Shown here: positions 43,746 through 51,464 of the stretch, in pieces
Position numbering within the stretch: position 1 is the stretch's first letter
Layout of the letters: the number at the start of each line of letters is the position of its first letter
Assembly: GCA_026387665.1 (NCBI GenBank)
Contig: JAPLLG010000007.1
Span: 496,001-560,000 of the forward strand
DNA: 64,000 bases
Reading direction: 5' to 3'
DNA from: Nitrospirota bacterium
GTDB taxonomy: Bacteria > Nitrospirota > Nitrospiria > Nitrospirales > Nitrospiraceae
Program-made: the position numbers and the translations under genes
Notes under the pieces: model-generated
The model's database searches: none
Told to the model about the DNA's origin: nothing
The model's input: only the letters and a program-made list of their open reading frames with translations

Positions 43746-44228
43746 CTAGTAGCTGCTCTTGGGCGACGACTCGCTATGCCGATACCGGCTGCTGTAAGAC
43801 AGCATCTGATCCGATAGGGCCTTCCACTCGTCCCCTGTCATCAGGTCCTTCATCTTGAAGCGGAGCGAGAGAATCTTCGCGGCCGACTGCATCCGCTGGT
43901 TGCTCGCGTCATCCAACGCCTTGGTGAACTCCTCCGGGGTCGCCGCATAGTTCGCGTTTAACTCATACAGCCGGCGGTGGGATGCACGAGCTTGTTCGCG
44001 GCTCGCCCGCAATTCCGCGACAACATCGTTCACGATCGCCTTCACTTGCTGGGCCTTCCCCTGATCCTTGACGGTACGATCGATCAAGGCCGCCATATCC
44101 TGCTGCCCCTTCTGCCAATAGCTCTCACCTTTCCCTTCACCGCCCATCTCATGATGATGGTGCCCCGAACAACCGGCCAAGGCGAACACTGCTACGAGTC
44201 CGAGCACATAATGTTGCATGCGTTTCAT
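43746..44228 (-). CDS. Periplasmic lipoprotein, Spy/CpxP-like helical fold
   Basis: This 160-residue protein starts MKRMQHYVLGLVAVFALAGC with a clear lipobox (LAGC), then a His cluster (SGHHHHEMGGEG) that may bind metal. A long helical region follows (RASREQARASHRRLYELNAN, FTKALDDASNQRMQSAAKIL, LMTGDEWKALSDQM) in the style of periplasmic heavy-metal sensor or Spy-type chaperones. I start it at 44228 because the signal begins there. The stop is adjacent to the stop-tail palindrome. Confidence 0.75.
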   Translation of the reverse strand: MKRMQHYVLGLVAVFALAGCSGHHHHEMGGEGKGESYWQKGQQDMAALIDRTVKDQGKAQQVKAIVNDVVAELRASREQARASHRRLYELNANYAATPEEFTKALDDASNQRMQSAAKILSLRFKMKDLMTGDEWKALSDQMLSYSSRYRHSESSPKSSY

Positions 44229-44317
44229 GCGACCCTCCCTGAAATATGAATGTAAGACACCGACCACAAGCTTGTTGTCACAATGGCTGCTCTTCCCGTA
44301 TCATCGTGCCACCTACT

Positions 44318-44662
44318 ATGCCTGAACCGACTACGACCTCAACCGATTATACCCTGACGCTCCGGGAGGAGTTCCGGCATCACCTCGAAACCTTCTACGC
44401 CCAGCTCAAACTGGCGCCACCTTACGAGAGCGTCGAAAAGGCCATCCGCTCCCTCACCACTTCGGTTCATTCGTTATCGCCGGTCGAGCGAGCCAGTCTG
44501 GAGACCGACACCACAGCCAGATGGCAACACTTCCGGCAGGCTTTTGAATCGTCCGGCCTCAGCAAAAAACATCGCGGCATCATTGCAGGCCTCGCCCGCA
44601 ACCGCTCCAGCCTGAATCTCCCAGCCGAGTATGATCAGTTCCTGAGCCTATATCTTCCCTGA
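44318..44662 (+). CDS. Small helical protein of unknown function
   Basis: This 114-residue acidic-to-neutral protein is predicted helical throughout (LREEFRHHLETFYAQLKLAP, VEKAIRSLTTSVHSLSPVER, GIIAGLARNRSSLNLPAEYD). There is no signal, cysteine or known motif. I start it at 44318, because the upstream part of the frame has no ribosome site and atypical residues. Coding status rests on length and composition only. Confidence 0.5.
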   Translation: MPEPTTTSTDYTLTLREEFRHHLETFYAQLKLAPPYESVEKAIRSLTTSVHSLSPVERASLETDTTARWQHFRQAFESSGLSKKHRGIIAGLARNRSSLNLPAEYDQFLSLYLP

Positions 44663-44820
44663 TCCGCATCTTTCGCGAGGGTTTTTGCCTCAATTGCTCG
44701 ACCCCTGACTCAAGCGAAACGGGCGGGAAAAGCGCGACAGGCAGGGACCAGAAATTCAAATTTCTGGGCTCGAACAGTCGTTCACTTCACCCGTCTCGCC
44801 CTTCTCGCGAGTCACGCTTG
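44663..44820. other. Gene-free gap with a 20-bp palindrome
   Basis: The near-perfect palindrome CCAGAAATTCAAATTTCTGG (44748-44767) sits between two convergent genes. GC-rich flanks (GGGCGGGA left, TCTCGCCC right) could extend it to a longer hairpin. It could be a two-way terminator or a protein-binding site. It does not match the three repeat families. Confidence 0.4.
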
Positions 44821-45432
44821 TTACGCGCGTCCCTCAAGCACTTCCCGCAGTTCTTGATACACCACCGTCAGCCTGGCATTCTCCAACCGGTATGCGAACA
44901 CCACTGTAATCGCCCCGGATAGTACAAAGACAAGCCCCAACCCGACAATCCCGAAGGCTAACACTACTCCGCCGGCTGAGCTCAGTTCGCCTTCAAGAAA
45001 CAGGGCGATCAAAGCCCCCACCGTGCCGACCAGCACCAGAACGAACCAGATACCGGTGAACAAAGCCGACGACCAGGGCGTGAGCTTTCGGTAGAGCACC
45101 GAAATTTCGTCGCCTTCGGGAGCGAGGGAGATCAACCCTTTCAACGGCCACAAGGTTCGAAATCCGATCGCGAACAGCCGGTATTTCTGACGAATCACAA
45201 TCTGGTTGAGGGAGGGAAAGAACCGCGCGGTCCCGTGCGGTAAGGTCAACAGGCCGCCTGCATCGAACCGATCGGCCAGCTGCATCATCGTCGTATGGGT
45301 GAAGCGATCCTGCGTGCGGGCGACCCCGCATCCGTACCGACTCGCATCCGGCGTGAGGCGCACGAAGTAGAGCCAGTCTCCGAGAATGAGACCGAGACAT
45401 AAGACCCCGGCGAAGAAACCAGCGAGAATCAT
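44821..45432 (-). CDS. Membrane protein of unknown function
   Basis: This 203-residue protein has one N-terminal helix (ILAGFFAGVLCLGLILGDWL) and two central helices (ALFTGIWFVLVLVGTVGALI and VVLAFGIVGLGLVFVLSGAI). Between them is a soluble loop with FFPSLNQIVIRQKYRLFAIG, and a charged C-terminal tail follows. No family recognised. It stands alone between convergent and divergent neighbours. Confidence 0.65.
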   Translation of the reverse strand: MILAGFFAGVLCLGLILGDWLYFVRLTPDASRYGCGVARTQDRFTHTTMMQLADRFDAGGLLTLPHGTARFFPSLNQIVIRQKYRLFAIGFRTLWPLKGLISLAPEGDEISVLYRKLTPWSSALFTGIWFVLVLVGTVGALIALFLEGELSSAGGVVLAFGIVGLGLVFVLSGAITVVFAYRLENARLTVVYQELREVLEGRA

Positions 45433-45664
45433 GCTCGTACCTATCCCATAGGGGCCCAGGCTGAATCAAGTCACGGAACCAAGGGTATCTGTTGACTCAC
45501 CACGGCGAGTTGGCTACAGTAGCGCGGTTTGCTGGTCGGGCGGGGCTCCTCGCTCCAGTCAGATGCTCTGCCGTACAAATTCCCCCACTGGAGCTGCGAT
45601 CTTCGCATCATCCCTGCTCCGGCTGGGTCCTGTAAGTCGCACAAGCTGTGGAGTCGGAGGTGAG

Positions 45665-46387
45665 ATGGATTTAGCAAAAGTTGAACGAGTCTATACGTCC
45701 TACGCCGGGATCTACGATCGGATTTTCGGCAAAGTGTTCCACGAGGGACGTGAGTCGGTCATCCGGAATCTGGACGTCCAGCCGGACGAAAAAATCCTTG
45801 AAGTGGGAGTCGGCACCGGGTTGGCCCTGCCGATGTACCCGCGCCACTGTCAAATCGTCGGAATCGATTTCTCGGAAGGCATGTTGGAGAAAGCACGGCA
45901 GCGGGCGGCAGAACACCGGATGGACCATGTGCAGCTCCACCGGATGGATGCCGGCGCCATGGATTTCGCAGACGATAGCTTCGACACCGTCGTGGCAGCC
46001 TACGTCGTCACCGCCGTTCCCGACTACCGCAAGCTGATCAATGAAATGGTCCGTGTCTGCCGGCCGGGCGGGCGCATCATCATGCTCAACCACTTCAGCA
46101 CAGACAATAAGGTCATCGCCGCGATGGAGCGAGTCATTTCTCCGATCACGAAACATTTGGGATGGCGGACAGACCTCTCCCTTCAGACGGTGCTTGAGGG
46201 CACGTCGCTGCACGTCGCCCGGACGCAAAGCGTAAACCCCTTGCGGTTCTGGGTCTTAGTGGAATGTGTAAACGAGAAGAACGGAAAGACCCACGCCAGT
46301 ACTGTGAAGAATGGAAACGGCGCCGCCTATGCCCACAGCAACGGCACCCGTCTATCGGAGCATGCCAACGGAGAAGCCCTCGCGTAA
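45665..46387 (+). CDS. SAM-dependent methyltransferase, phospholipid N-methyltransferase-like
   Basis: This 240-residue class I methyltransferase has VERVYTSYAGIYDRIFGKVF, motif I ILEVGVGTGLALPMYP, MDAGAMDFADDSFDTVVAAY and VCRPGGRIIMLNHF, in the arrangement of the rhodobacterial PmtA group that makes phosphatidylcholine, and of UbiE-like enzymes. The last 35 residues are Asn/His/Gly-rich and likely disordered. GGAGGTGAG right before the ATG at 45665 fixes the start. The substrate is uncertain. Confidence 0.8.
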   Translation: MDLAKVERVYTSYAGIYDRIFGKVFHEGRESVIRNLDVQPDEKILEVGVGTGLALPMYPRHCQIVGIDFSEGMLEKARQRAAEHRMDHVQLHRMDAGAMDFADDSFDTVVAAYVVTAVPDYRKLINEMVRVCRPGGRIIMLNHFSTDNKVIAAMERVISPITKHLGWRTDLSLQTVLEGTSLHVARTQSVNPLRFWVLVECVNEKNGKTHASTVKNGNGAAYAHSNGTRLSEHANGEALA

Positions 46388-46394
46388 CGGGCGG

Positions 46395-46598
46395 CTAAAA
46401 CAAGGGCTGCTGCTGCTTGAGCCCTTCGACCTCGCGCACTAATTCTTCCACGCGATCCTGTAAACGGACATTCTCGCGCCGCAGCAAGTCCAGACGATCC
46501 AGCAGCTGTTCCTGCTGGATCTCTGTCCACTGCAGCGTGCGTTTCAGCCCTTCCAGCTCCAGCTGGATCTGGTCACGATTATCTGACGGAAATGCCAT
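46395..46598 (-). CDS. Short coiled-coil protein
   Basis: This 67-residue protein is almost wholly heptad-patterned (LELEGLKRTLQWTEIQQEQL, then LDLLRRENVRLQDRVEELVR) and ends KQQQPLF, a form reminiscent of SlyX-like or small cytoplasmic coiled coils. No known function. It is convergent with the methyltransferase, and the gap is only seven bases. Confidence 0.7.
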   Translation of the reverse strand: MAFPSDNRDQIQLELEGLKRTLQWTEIQQEQLLDRLDLLRRENVRLQDRVEELVREVEGLKQQQPLF

Positions 46599-46779
46599 AT
46601 CTCTTTCACCCTACAAGGAAAAATTCTTGCGCCTAGTATAAATCTAGAAACAGCGGGCGTCCATCACGACCTTTGAGACGATGTTCGTCACAAGGGCCTC
46701 AGCTTGAAGTCCCCACCCAAATCGGGTATCTCTCCAATCCATCGCAGCCAAAGCCTAGTTCGACGGCCTTGAGGTGTCA

Positions 46780-47457
46780 ATGCGCGCGGTCTGCCTCCAA
46801 CATGTCCCCTTTGAAGGCCCTGGCGCCTTTGCTGCCGCCCTCACCAAACGTGGCAGCGCGATCGAGTCCTGTCTGGTTCCATTGCAAGGGCTGCCTCAGG
46901 ATGCGGGAGACCTCCTGATCGTTATGGGCGGGCCGATGTCCGTGAACGATCCCCAGCCCTGGATTGCGGAAGAAACCTCGTTTATTCGGTCAGCGCTATT
47001 GGCAGGCAAGCCGGTGCTCGGCATCTGTCTGGGCAGTCAGTTCATGGCCAAGGCCTTGGGAGCAAGGGTGCGGGCCGGCAAGGAACTGGAAATCGGGATG
47101 ACGCCAGTCCATCTGACCGAGGAAGGCAAGCAAGACCAAGTGTTCGGTTCATGCCCTGAAGCTTTCGATGTCTTCGAGTGGCACGGGGAAGTCTTCGACC
47201 TGCCTAACGATTGCGTACCGCTGGCTGGCTCTGAGATTGCCCCGTTGCAGGCCTTTCGCTATGGCCCTCGCGCCTATGGACTCCTGTTCCATCTGGAGAT
47301 GGAAGAACGCGGAATCGAATCGTTATGCCGAGAATGTGCGCCAGATCTCACGAAAGCGCGCGTGACGGCGCACGAAGTCACGGCGACAGCGCTACCGCTC
47401 CTTCCTGCCCTGCACCGGACGGCGGACCGGCTCATCAGCCACCTCCTCGCCTCTTAA
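46780..47457 (+). CDS. Class I glutamine amidotransferase
   Basis: This 225-residue stand-alone amidotransferase domain of GuaA type has the nucleophile elbow PVLGICLGSQFMAKALGARV and the catalytic His-x-Glu at LLFHLEMEE. IVMGGPMSVNDP and EWHGEVFDLP match GMP-synthase-like amidotransferases of unknown acceptor. GAGG just upstream supports the ATG at 46780 over a GTG six bases earlier. Confidence 0.9.
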   Translation: MRAVCLQHVPFEGPGAFAAALTKRGSAIESCLVPLQGLPQDAGDLLIVMGGPMSVNDPQPWIAEETSFIRSALLAGKPVLGICLGSQFMAKALGARVRAGKELEIGMTPVHLTEEGKQDQVFGSCPEAFDVFEWHGEVFDLPNDCVPLAGSEIAPLQAFRYGPRAYGLLFHLEMEERGIESLCRECAPDLTKARVTAHEVTATALPLLPALHRTADRLISHLLAS

Positions 47458-47503
47458 CGTTGATTGCAGCCTCATTCCTGCTGTAGTCTTAGCCCCTATT
47501 GTC

Positions 47504-47583
47504 AAACGTTCGAACGTCATCAAGTCGAACGTCTGCCGGAGTCCCACCCCGACTTGAAGACTTGATGACCTGACGACTTTAGA
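47504..47583. repeat. Short-unit inverted array upstream of dapL
   Basis: CGAACGTCATCAAGTCGAAC (47511) faces GACTTGAAGACTTGATGACC (47551), with GTCATCAAGTC and GACTTGATGAC exactly complementary. The units differ from those of the other arrays but the plan is the same. It lies about 30 bases before the dapL start, so it is in the leader of that gene. Confidence 0.7.
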
Positions 47584-47613
47584 CCGATTGATTGACGAAA
47601 GGAGCCTGTTTGC

Positions 47614-48789
47614 ATGTCTGGTTTCCCAATTGAAGTGGCCACCCGAATCAAGACCCTCCCCCCCTATCTCTTTGCCGCCATCGACAAGATGAAGCAGGCA
47701 GCGATGGCCAAGGGAGTCGATATCATTAACTTAGGCATCGGCGATCCAGACCTGCCGACGCCAGCCCCGATTATCGAAAGCCTGGCGCAGGCCGCCAAGA
47801 ACCCGAAGCACCATCAATATCCCTCCTATGAAGGCATGTTGTCGTTCCGGACAGCCGTGGCCGATTGGTACAAGCGCCGGTTCAACGTCACGCTGAACCC
47901 TGCCGACGAAGTGCTGACGCTGATCGGCTCGAAGGAAGGGATCGGCCATATCCACCTGGCCTTCGTCGATCCAGGCGATATCGTCCTGGTTCCAAGCCCG
48001 GGCTATCCGGTCTATCCGGTCGGCACCGGCTTCTGCGGCGGCATCTCGCACATCATGCCCCTCACCAAGGCCAACGGGTTCCTGCCGGATCTCGATGCAA
48101 TCCCGAAGGACGTGGCGAAGAAAGCCAAGTTGATGTGGTTAAACTCCCCGAACAACCCGACCTCGGTCATCATGAGTAAGGACTACTTCAAGCGAGTGGT
48201 GGAGTTCGCGCAGGAGAACCAGATCATCGTCTGCCACGATGCGGCCTATTCTGAGATTTATTACGACGGCAAACCTCCCGTCAGCTTCATGGAAATCGAT
48301 GGGGCGAAGGACGTCGGCGTGGAGTTCCATTCGCTTTCCAAGACCTACAACATGACGGGCTGGCGTCTCGGATTCGTCGTCGGCAACAAAGACGTGTTGG
48401 CCGGGCTGGGCAAGGTCAAGAGCCAGCTGGACTCAGGCTGTTTTCAGGCCATTCAGGAAGCCGGGATCACCGCGCTCAGCCTGGATGACTCCGTGACCGA
48501 CGAGCTTCGAAAGATCTATCAAGAACGGCGCGACACCTTGGTGCCGGGCCTCAAGCAACTCGGACTGGAGGTCGATCCGCCTCCAGCCGCCTTCTACATC
48601 TGGGTCACGGTACCGAAGGGCTACAGCTCCGCGTCCTTCACGGCTCACTTACTGGAGAAAGCGGGAATCGTCACGACGCCTGGCAACGGCTTCGGGGCGC
48701 CAGGCGAAGGCTATATCCGGATGACCGTCTGCACGACGAAAGAACGATTGGCGGAGGCAGTGGAGCGGATTAGAAAAGTAGGATTTTAG
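47614..48789 (+). CDS. dapL: LL-diaminopimelate aminotransferase-type enzyme
   Basis: This 391-residue class I PLP aminotransferase starts with RIKTLPPYLFAAIDKMK, the DapL-type opening, and has the conserved IINLGIGDPDLPTP, YPSYEGMLSFRTAVADWY, LNSPNNPTSVIM, and the PLP-Lys in SLSKTYNMTGWRLGFVVGN (near residue 243). DapL converts tetrahydrodipicolinate straight to LL-diaminopimelate. The lysA-dapA-dapB genes at the end of the window supply the other steps, which supports this over a generic aspartate aminotransferase. AAAGGAG precedes the ATG. Confidence 0.85.
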   Translation: MSGFPIEVATRIKTLPPYLFAAIDKMKQAAMAKGVDIINLGIGDPDLPTPAPIIESLAQAAKNPKHHQYPSYEGMLSFRTAVADWYKRRFNVTLNPADEVLTLIGSKEGIGHIHLAFVDPGDIVLVPSPGYPVYPVGTGFCGGISHIMPLTKANGFLPDLDAIPKDVAKKAKLMWLNSPNNPTSVIMSKDYFKRVVEFAQENQIIVCHDAAYSEIYYDGKPPVSFMEIDGAKDVGVEFHSLSKTYNMTGWRLGFVVGNKDVLAGLGKVKSQLDSGCFQAIQEAGITALSLDDSVTDELRKIYQERRDTLVPGLKQLGLEVDPPPAAFYIWVTVPKGYSSASFTAHLLEKAGIVTTPGNGFGAPGEGYIRMTVCTTKERLAEAVERIRKVGF

Positions 48790-48795
48790 ACTGGG

Positions 48796-48891
48796 GACGA
48801 GATGCCGAGGCGAGGGCTTGCTCGCGGAACGCGCACGATCAGAATGTGCTCGTTCGACGCGCGCAGTCGCCTCTCGCCCCGGCACCTCGTC
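48796..48891 (-). repeat. Variable-arm hairpin E
   Basis: GACGAGATGCCGAGGCGAG and CTCGCCCCGGCACCTCGTC form the outer stem with two A-C mismatches that are G-U on the minus strand. The minus-strand core is ACTGCGCGCGTC-GAACG-AGCACATTCTGATCGTGCG-CGTTC-CGCGAGCA. It lies between dapL and folK, genes read in the same direction. Confidence 0.92.
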
Positions 48892-48934
48892 TCACCGTGC
48901 ACCACGATCATCCTTCAGAAGAGAGTAAGAAAAG

Positions 48935-49492
48935 ATGGGACGCGAGACGGTGTTCATCGGGTTTGGCTCCAATGTCGGCGATCGGCTCGATTTCTGCGAT
49001 CGGGCCGTGACCCTGTTGAGCCTCTTGCCCCACTCCCAGCTCCTGGGCGTGTCGCTGCTCTATGAAACAGAGCCAGTGAATGACCATGCCCAACCGGGGG
49101 ACGGATGGTTCTTGAACGGCGTCGTGCAGATCGAAACGGATATCACGCCGAACAGCCTCTTAACGATTCTGAGAGAGATCGAGCGAGCACTCGGACGGGA
49201 TGAAGAGAGTCGATCAGGTCCCAGGACCATCGATCTGGATATTTTGTTCTACGGCCAACGGATCATCGAGGAGCCGGATCTCGTTGTGCCTCATCCTCGC
49301 ATGCACCAACGCCGGTTCGTCCTCATGCCGCTCAGCGAACTTGATCCGATGTTCCTCCATCCCTCACTTCAGCGCACGGTCAGCCAGCTGCTCGCCGAGG
49401 CGGGGAAACAGCCGGAAGTCCGTCTCCTCTTTCCCCAACCCTCGACCCGCTATGGTTCACACCCGGCTTGCAGCCAGTCCCCAGGCTCATGA
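48935..49492 (+). CDS. folK: HPPK, 6-hydroxymethyl-dihydropterin pyrophosphokinase
   Basis: FolK adds pyrophosphate from ATP to 6-hydroxymethyl-dihydropterin in folate synthesis. The 185-residue protein has FIGFGSNVGDRLDFCDRA, LYETEPVND, WFLNGVVQIET, SGPRTIDLDILFYG and VPHPRMHQRRFVL. Length and motifs are standard. The stop overlaps the panC start by four bases (ATGA), and a folK-panC order is a common arrangement. Confidence 0.96.
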   Translation: MGRETVFIGFGSNVGDRLDFCDRAVTLLSLLPHSQLLGVSLLYETEPVNDHAQPGDGWFLNGVVQIETDITPNSLLTILREIERALGRDEESRSGPRTIDLDILFYGQRIIEEPDLVVPHPRMHQRRFVLMPLSELDPMFLHPSLQRTVSQLLAEAGKQPEVRLLFPQPSTRYGSHPACSQSPGS

Positions 49493-50334
49493 AGATTCTT
49501 CGCACCCCACGATCCATGGCCGCCTGGAGCGAACGGCTCCGCAAGGAAGGCGTTACTATCGGGTTCGTGCCCACGATGGGCGCGCTGCATGACGGCCACC
49601 GCTCCCTCATCCGAGCCGCGCGACTGCGCTGCGATGCCCTCGTCGTGAGCATCTTCGTGAACCCGACCCAGTTCGGCCCGACCGAAGACTTGGCCAAATA
49701 TCCTCGCCCGATTACCCACGATCGCGCGCTCTGTCGCGCAGAAGGGGTGGATGTCTGTTTCGAACCGACGCTAAGCGCGATGTATCCCGAGGGCTTTCAA
49801 ACCGTCGTGACGGTCCCGGAGATTGCGCAGCGATGGGAAGGAGAAGCCAGACCCCATCACTTCGCCGGCGTCGCCACGGTCGTGACGAAACTCTTCGGGA
49901 TCGTGCGGCCCCATCTGGCCCTGTTCGGCCAGAAGGATTACCAGCAGGCCGCGCTGATCAAGAGGCTCGTGGCCGATCTGAACCTCGGAGTGACCATCGA
50001 CGTCCGGCCCACGATACGGGAGAAGGACGGGCTCGCAATGAGTTCCCGCAACCGGTACCTCTCCCCCGATGACCGACGCGCCGCCACCATCCTCTACCGG
50101 GCATTTCAAGCCGGTCGCCAGGCTATCGAGGAAGGGTCAAGAACTGCCTCGACGGTCGAACGCATCATGAAAAAAATGGTCGCGCAAGAACCGACGGCGC
50201 ACATCGAGTACCTCGCCCTCTGCGATCCGACAAGCTTGGAGCCGCTCAAACAGGTTAAAGGCCGAATCCTCTTGCTCGGCGCGATTCGAATCGGCAAGGT
50301 TCGCCTCATCGACAATATGTTGACAGGACGCTGA
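49489..50334 (+). CDS. panC: Pantothenate synthetase PanC
   Basis: PanC joins pantoate and beta-alanine with ATP to make pantothenate for coenzyme A. The 281-residue protein has PTMGALHDGHRSLIRAA (HxGH motif), VVSIFVNPTQFGP, FGQKDYQQAALIKR, and VRPTIREKDGLAMSSRNRYL (KMSKS-like region). I start it at 49489, overlapping folK. A variable-arm hairpin begins right after the stop. Confidence 0.97.
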   Translation: MKILRTPRSMAAWSERLRKEGVTIGFVPTMGALHDGHRSLIRAARLRCDALVVSIFVNPTQFGPTEDLAKYPRPITHDRALCRAEGVDVCFEPTLSAMYPEGFQTVVTVPEIAQRWEGEARPHHFAGVATVVTKLFGIVRPHLALFGQKDYQQAALIKRLVADLNLGVTIDVRPTIREKDGLAMSSRNRYLSPDDRRAATILYRAFQAGRQAIEEGSRTASTVERIMKKMVAQEPTAHIEYLALCDPTSLEPLKQVKGRILLLGAIRIGKVRLIDNMLTGR

Positions 50335-50437
50335 AAGGTGGTCGGAGTAGCTGGGACGATCCCTGTGCTCGCGCAACGCGCGGCCTCAGAAGGCCCTCGT
50401 TGGACGCGCGCAGTTGGGATCATCCCAGCCACCCCTT
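50335..50437 (-). repeat. Variable-arm hairpin G, adjacent to the panC stop
   Basis: GCTGGGACGATCCC and GGGATCATCCCAGC pair with one C-A that is G-U on the minus strand; weaker outer pairing (AAGG/CCTT) extends it to the first base after the panC stop. The minus-strand core is ACTGCGCGCGTC-CAACG-AG-GGCCTTCTGAGGCC-GCG-CGTTG-CGCGAGCACA, almost identical to copy A. Confidence 0.92.
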
Positions 50438-50446
50438 AAGTAAGTG

Positions 50447-50490
50447 ACGGTTCGCACGGCCTTGCTGATCGAACTTTTTGAGCGTCCTGC
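50447..50490. repeat. Fragment of a stop-tail palindrome
   Basis: CGGCCTTGCTGATCGAACTT and TTTGAGCGTCCTGC match one arm of the family (as in copy 1, GCGGCCTTGCTGG...CTTTTTGAGCATCC). The other arm is absent. Confidence 0.6.
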
Positions 50491-50547
50491 AAGACAGCCT
50501 ACTTGAAACGGATTTTAATTGGATGCCGCGTAGGCAAATCGCCCCGC

Positions 50548-51057
50548 TTACTCGTGGGAACTGAGGTAGGAGCGTTGACTGACTAAGAGGCCGAGGACGA
50601 CTTGGCCAAGACGGCGGTGATATTCCGGCTGGAGGCTCAAAAACTTGATCCCAGTTGAGGTCGGGCGGATGGAACAGACCAGCGCCCGTTCAATACGAAT
50701 CGTGTCTTCCTCCACCGTTGGCTTCAACCGCAATTCGACAATGGTCCCCTTCGAGAGCCCTGTCGCCTGCAGGGTACAGCCATCCATTGAAATGTCGGTG
50801 ATTCGGTTGGTCGCGGCCGGCTGATTACGGTCGAGGACCTGGGCATCGATGGAGGCAGCCAATCTGGTGTATTGGCGTCGATCGGATGCCTGCGTCTCGT
50901 GGCGCGCACCGGGCGAGAAGGACCGGAAGTGATTCGTGCAGAGCTGACAGCGAAACGACAGTACATTTACGAGGCCCAACAGGCGCGCGACCCTGTCACC
51001 CTGGGACACCACGCGCACGAAGGGGGATCCGCAACTGGGACAGTGCAGCTCCTTCAT
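50548..51057 (-). CDS. PilZ-domain protein with N-terminal zinc ribbon
   Basis: This 169-residue protein has a zinc ribbon (MKELHCPSCGSPF, RCQLCTNHF) and then a PilZ domain starting SDRRQYTRLAASIDAQVLDR with TDISMDGCTLQATGLS, the RxxxR and D/NxSxxG motifs that bind cyclic di-GMP in known members. It is probably a c-di-GMP effector. The start at 51057 overlaps the MazG-like gene by four bases. The zinc ribbon plus PilZ arrangement is less common than PilZ alone. Confidence 0.9.
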   Translation of the reverse strand: MKELHCPSCGSPFVRVVSQGDRVARLLGLVNVLSFRCQLCTNHFRSFSPGARHETQASDRRQYTRLAASIDAQVLDRNQPAATNRITDISMDGCTLQATGLSKGTIVELRLKPTVEEDTIRIERALVCSIRPTSTGIKFLSLQPEYHRRLGQVVLGLLVSQRSYLSSHE

Positions 51058-51455
51058 GAACCGGAAGGGATATCGCGTTGCGTCAAACCCTGCTCCGCAA
51101 GAATCGGTTCGATCCGCGCCGGCGAATAGCTGGCCGGCTTCACCCATTTCCCGTCTTCGCGCTTGTGCCCGCCGACTTTGCTCATGTTGGAGCGATGAAC
51201 CTCCCGAAAGACCGGATCCATATCGATGCCATAGGACACAGCCGTGCCGTAGACGACGTAGAGGAGGTCGGCCATCTCCTTGGCGATGGACGACAAATCG
51301 CCTGAGGCCAGCGCCTCTTTCAACTCGTCGAATTCTTCCTGAATCAGTTTGACCCGCAGCTCGCGCGTCCGCCCATCGACGACCGTCGGAGCGGGACTGA
51401 CGACAATATCGAATGCCCGGTGGAAGTCATCCACCATCGCCTGCTCGTGGATCAT
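51054..51455 (-). CDS. MazG-like nucleoside-triphosphate pyrophosphohydrolase
   Basis: This 133-residue protein shows the all-alpha NTP-PPase motif IQEEFDELKEALASGD ... EMADLLYVVYGTAVSYGID (ExxE...ExxD metal ligands), followed by VFREVHRSNMSKVGGHKRED as in phosphoribosyl-ATP pyrophosphohydrolase-like domains. It probably hydrolyses non-standard or excess nucleotides. It lies between rmuC and the PilZ gene and overlaps the latter. Confidence 0.9.
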   Translation of the reverse strand: MIHEQAMVDDFHRAFDIVVSPAPTVVDGRTRELRVKLIQEEFDELKEALASGDLSSIAKEMADLLYVVYGTAVSYGIDMDPVFREVHRSNMSKVGGHKREDGKWVKPASYSPARIEPILAEQGLTQRDIPSGS

Positions 51456-51464
51456 ACACACTCC

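Noticed and set aside
34738-50437. Variable-arm hairpins as integron attC sites
   Set aside because: attC sites have conserved ends (RYYYAAC/GTTRRRY) and variable middles. These have variable ends and a conserved middle, no matching core sites and no integrase in the window.
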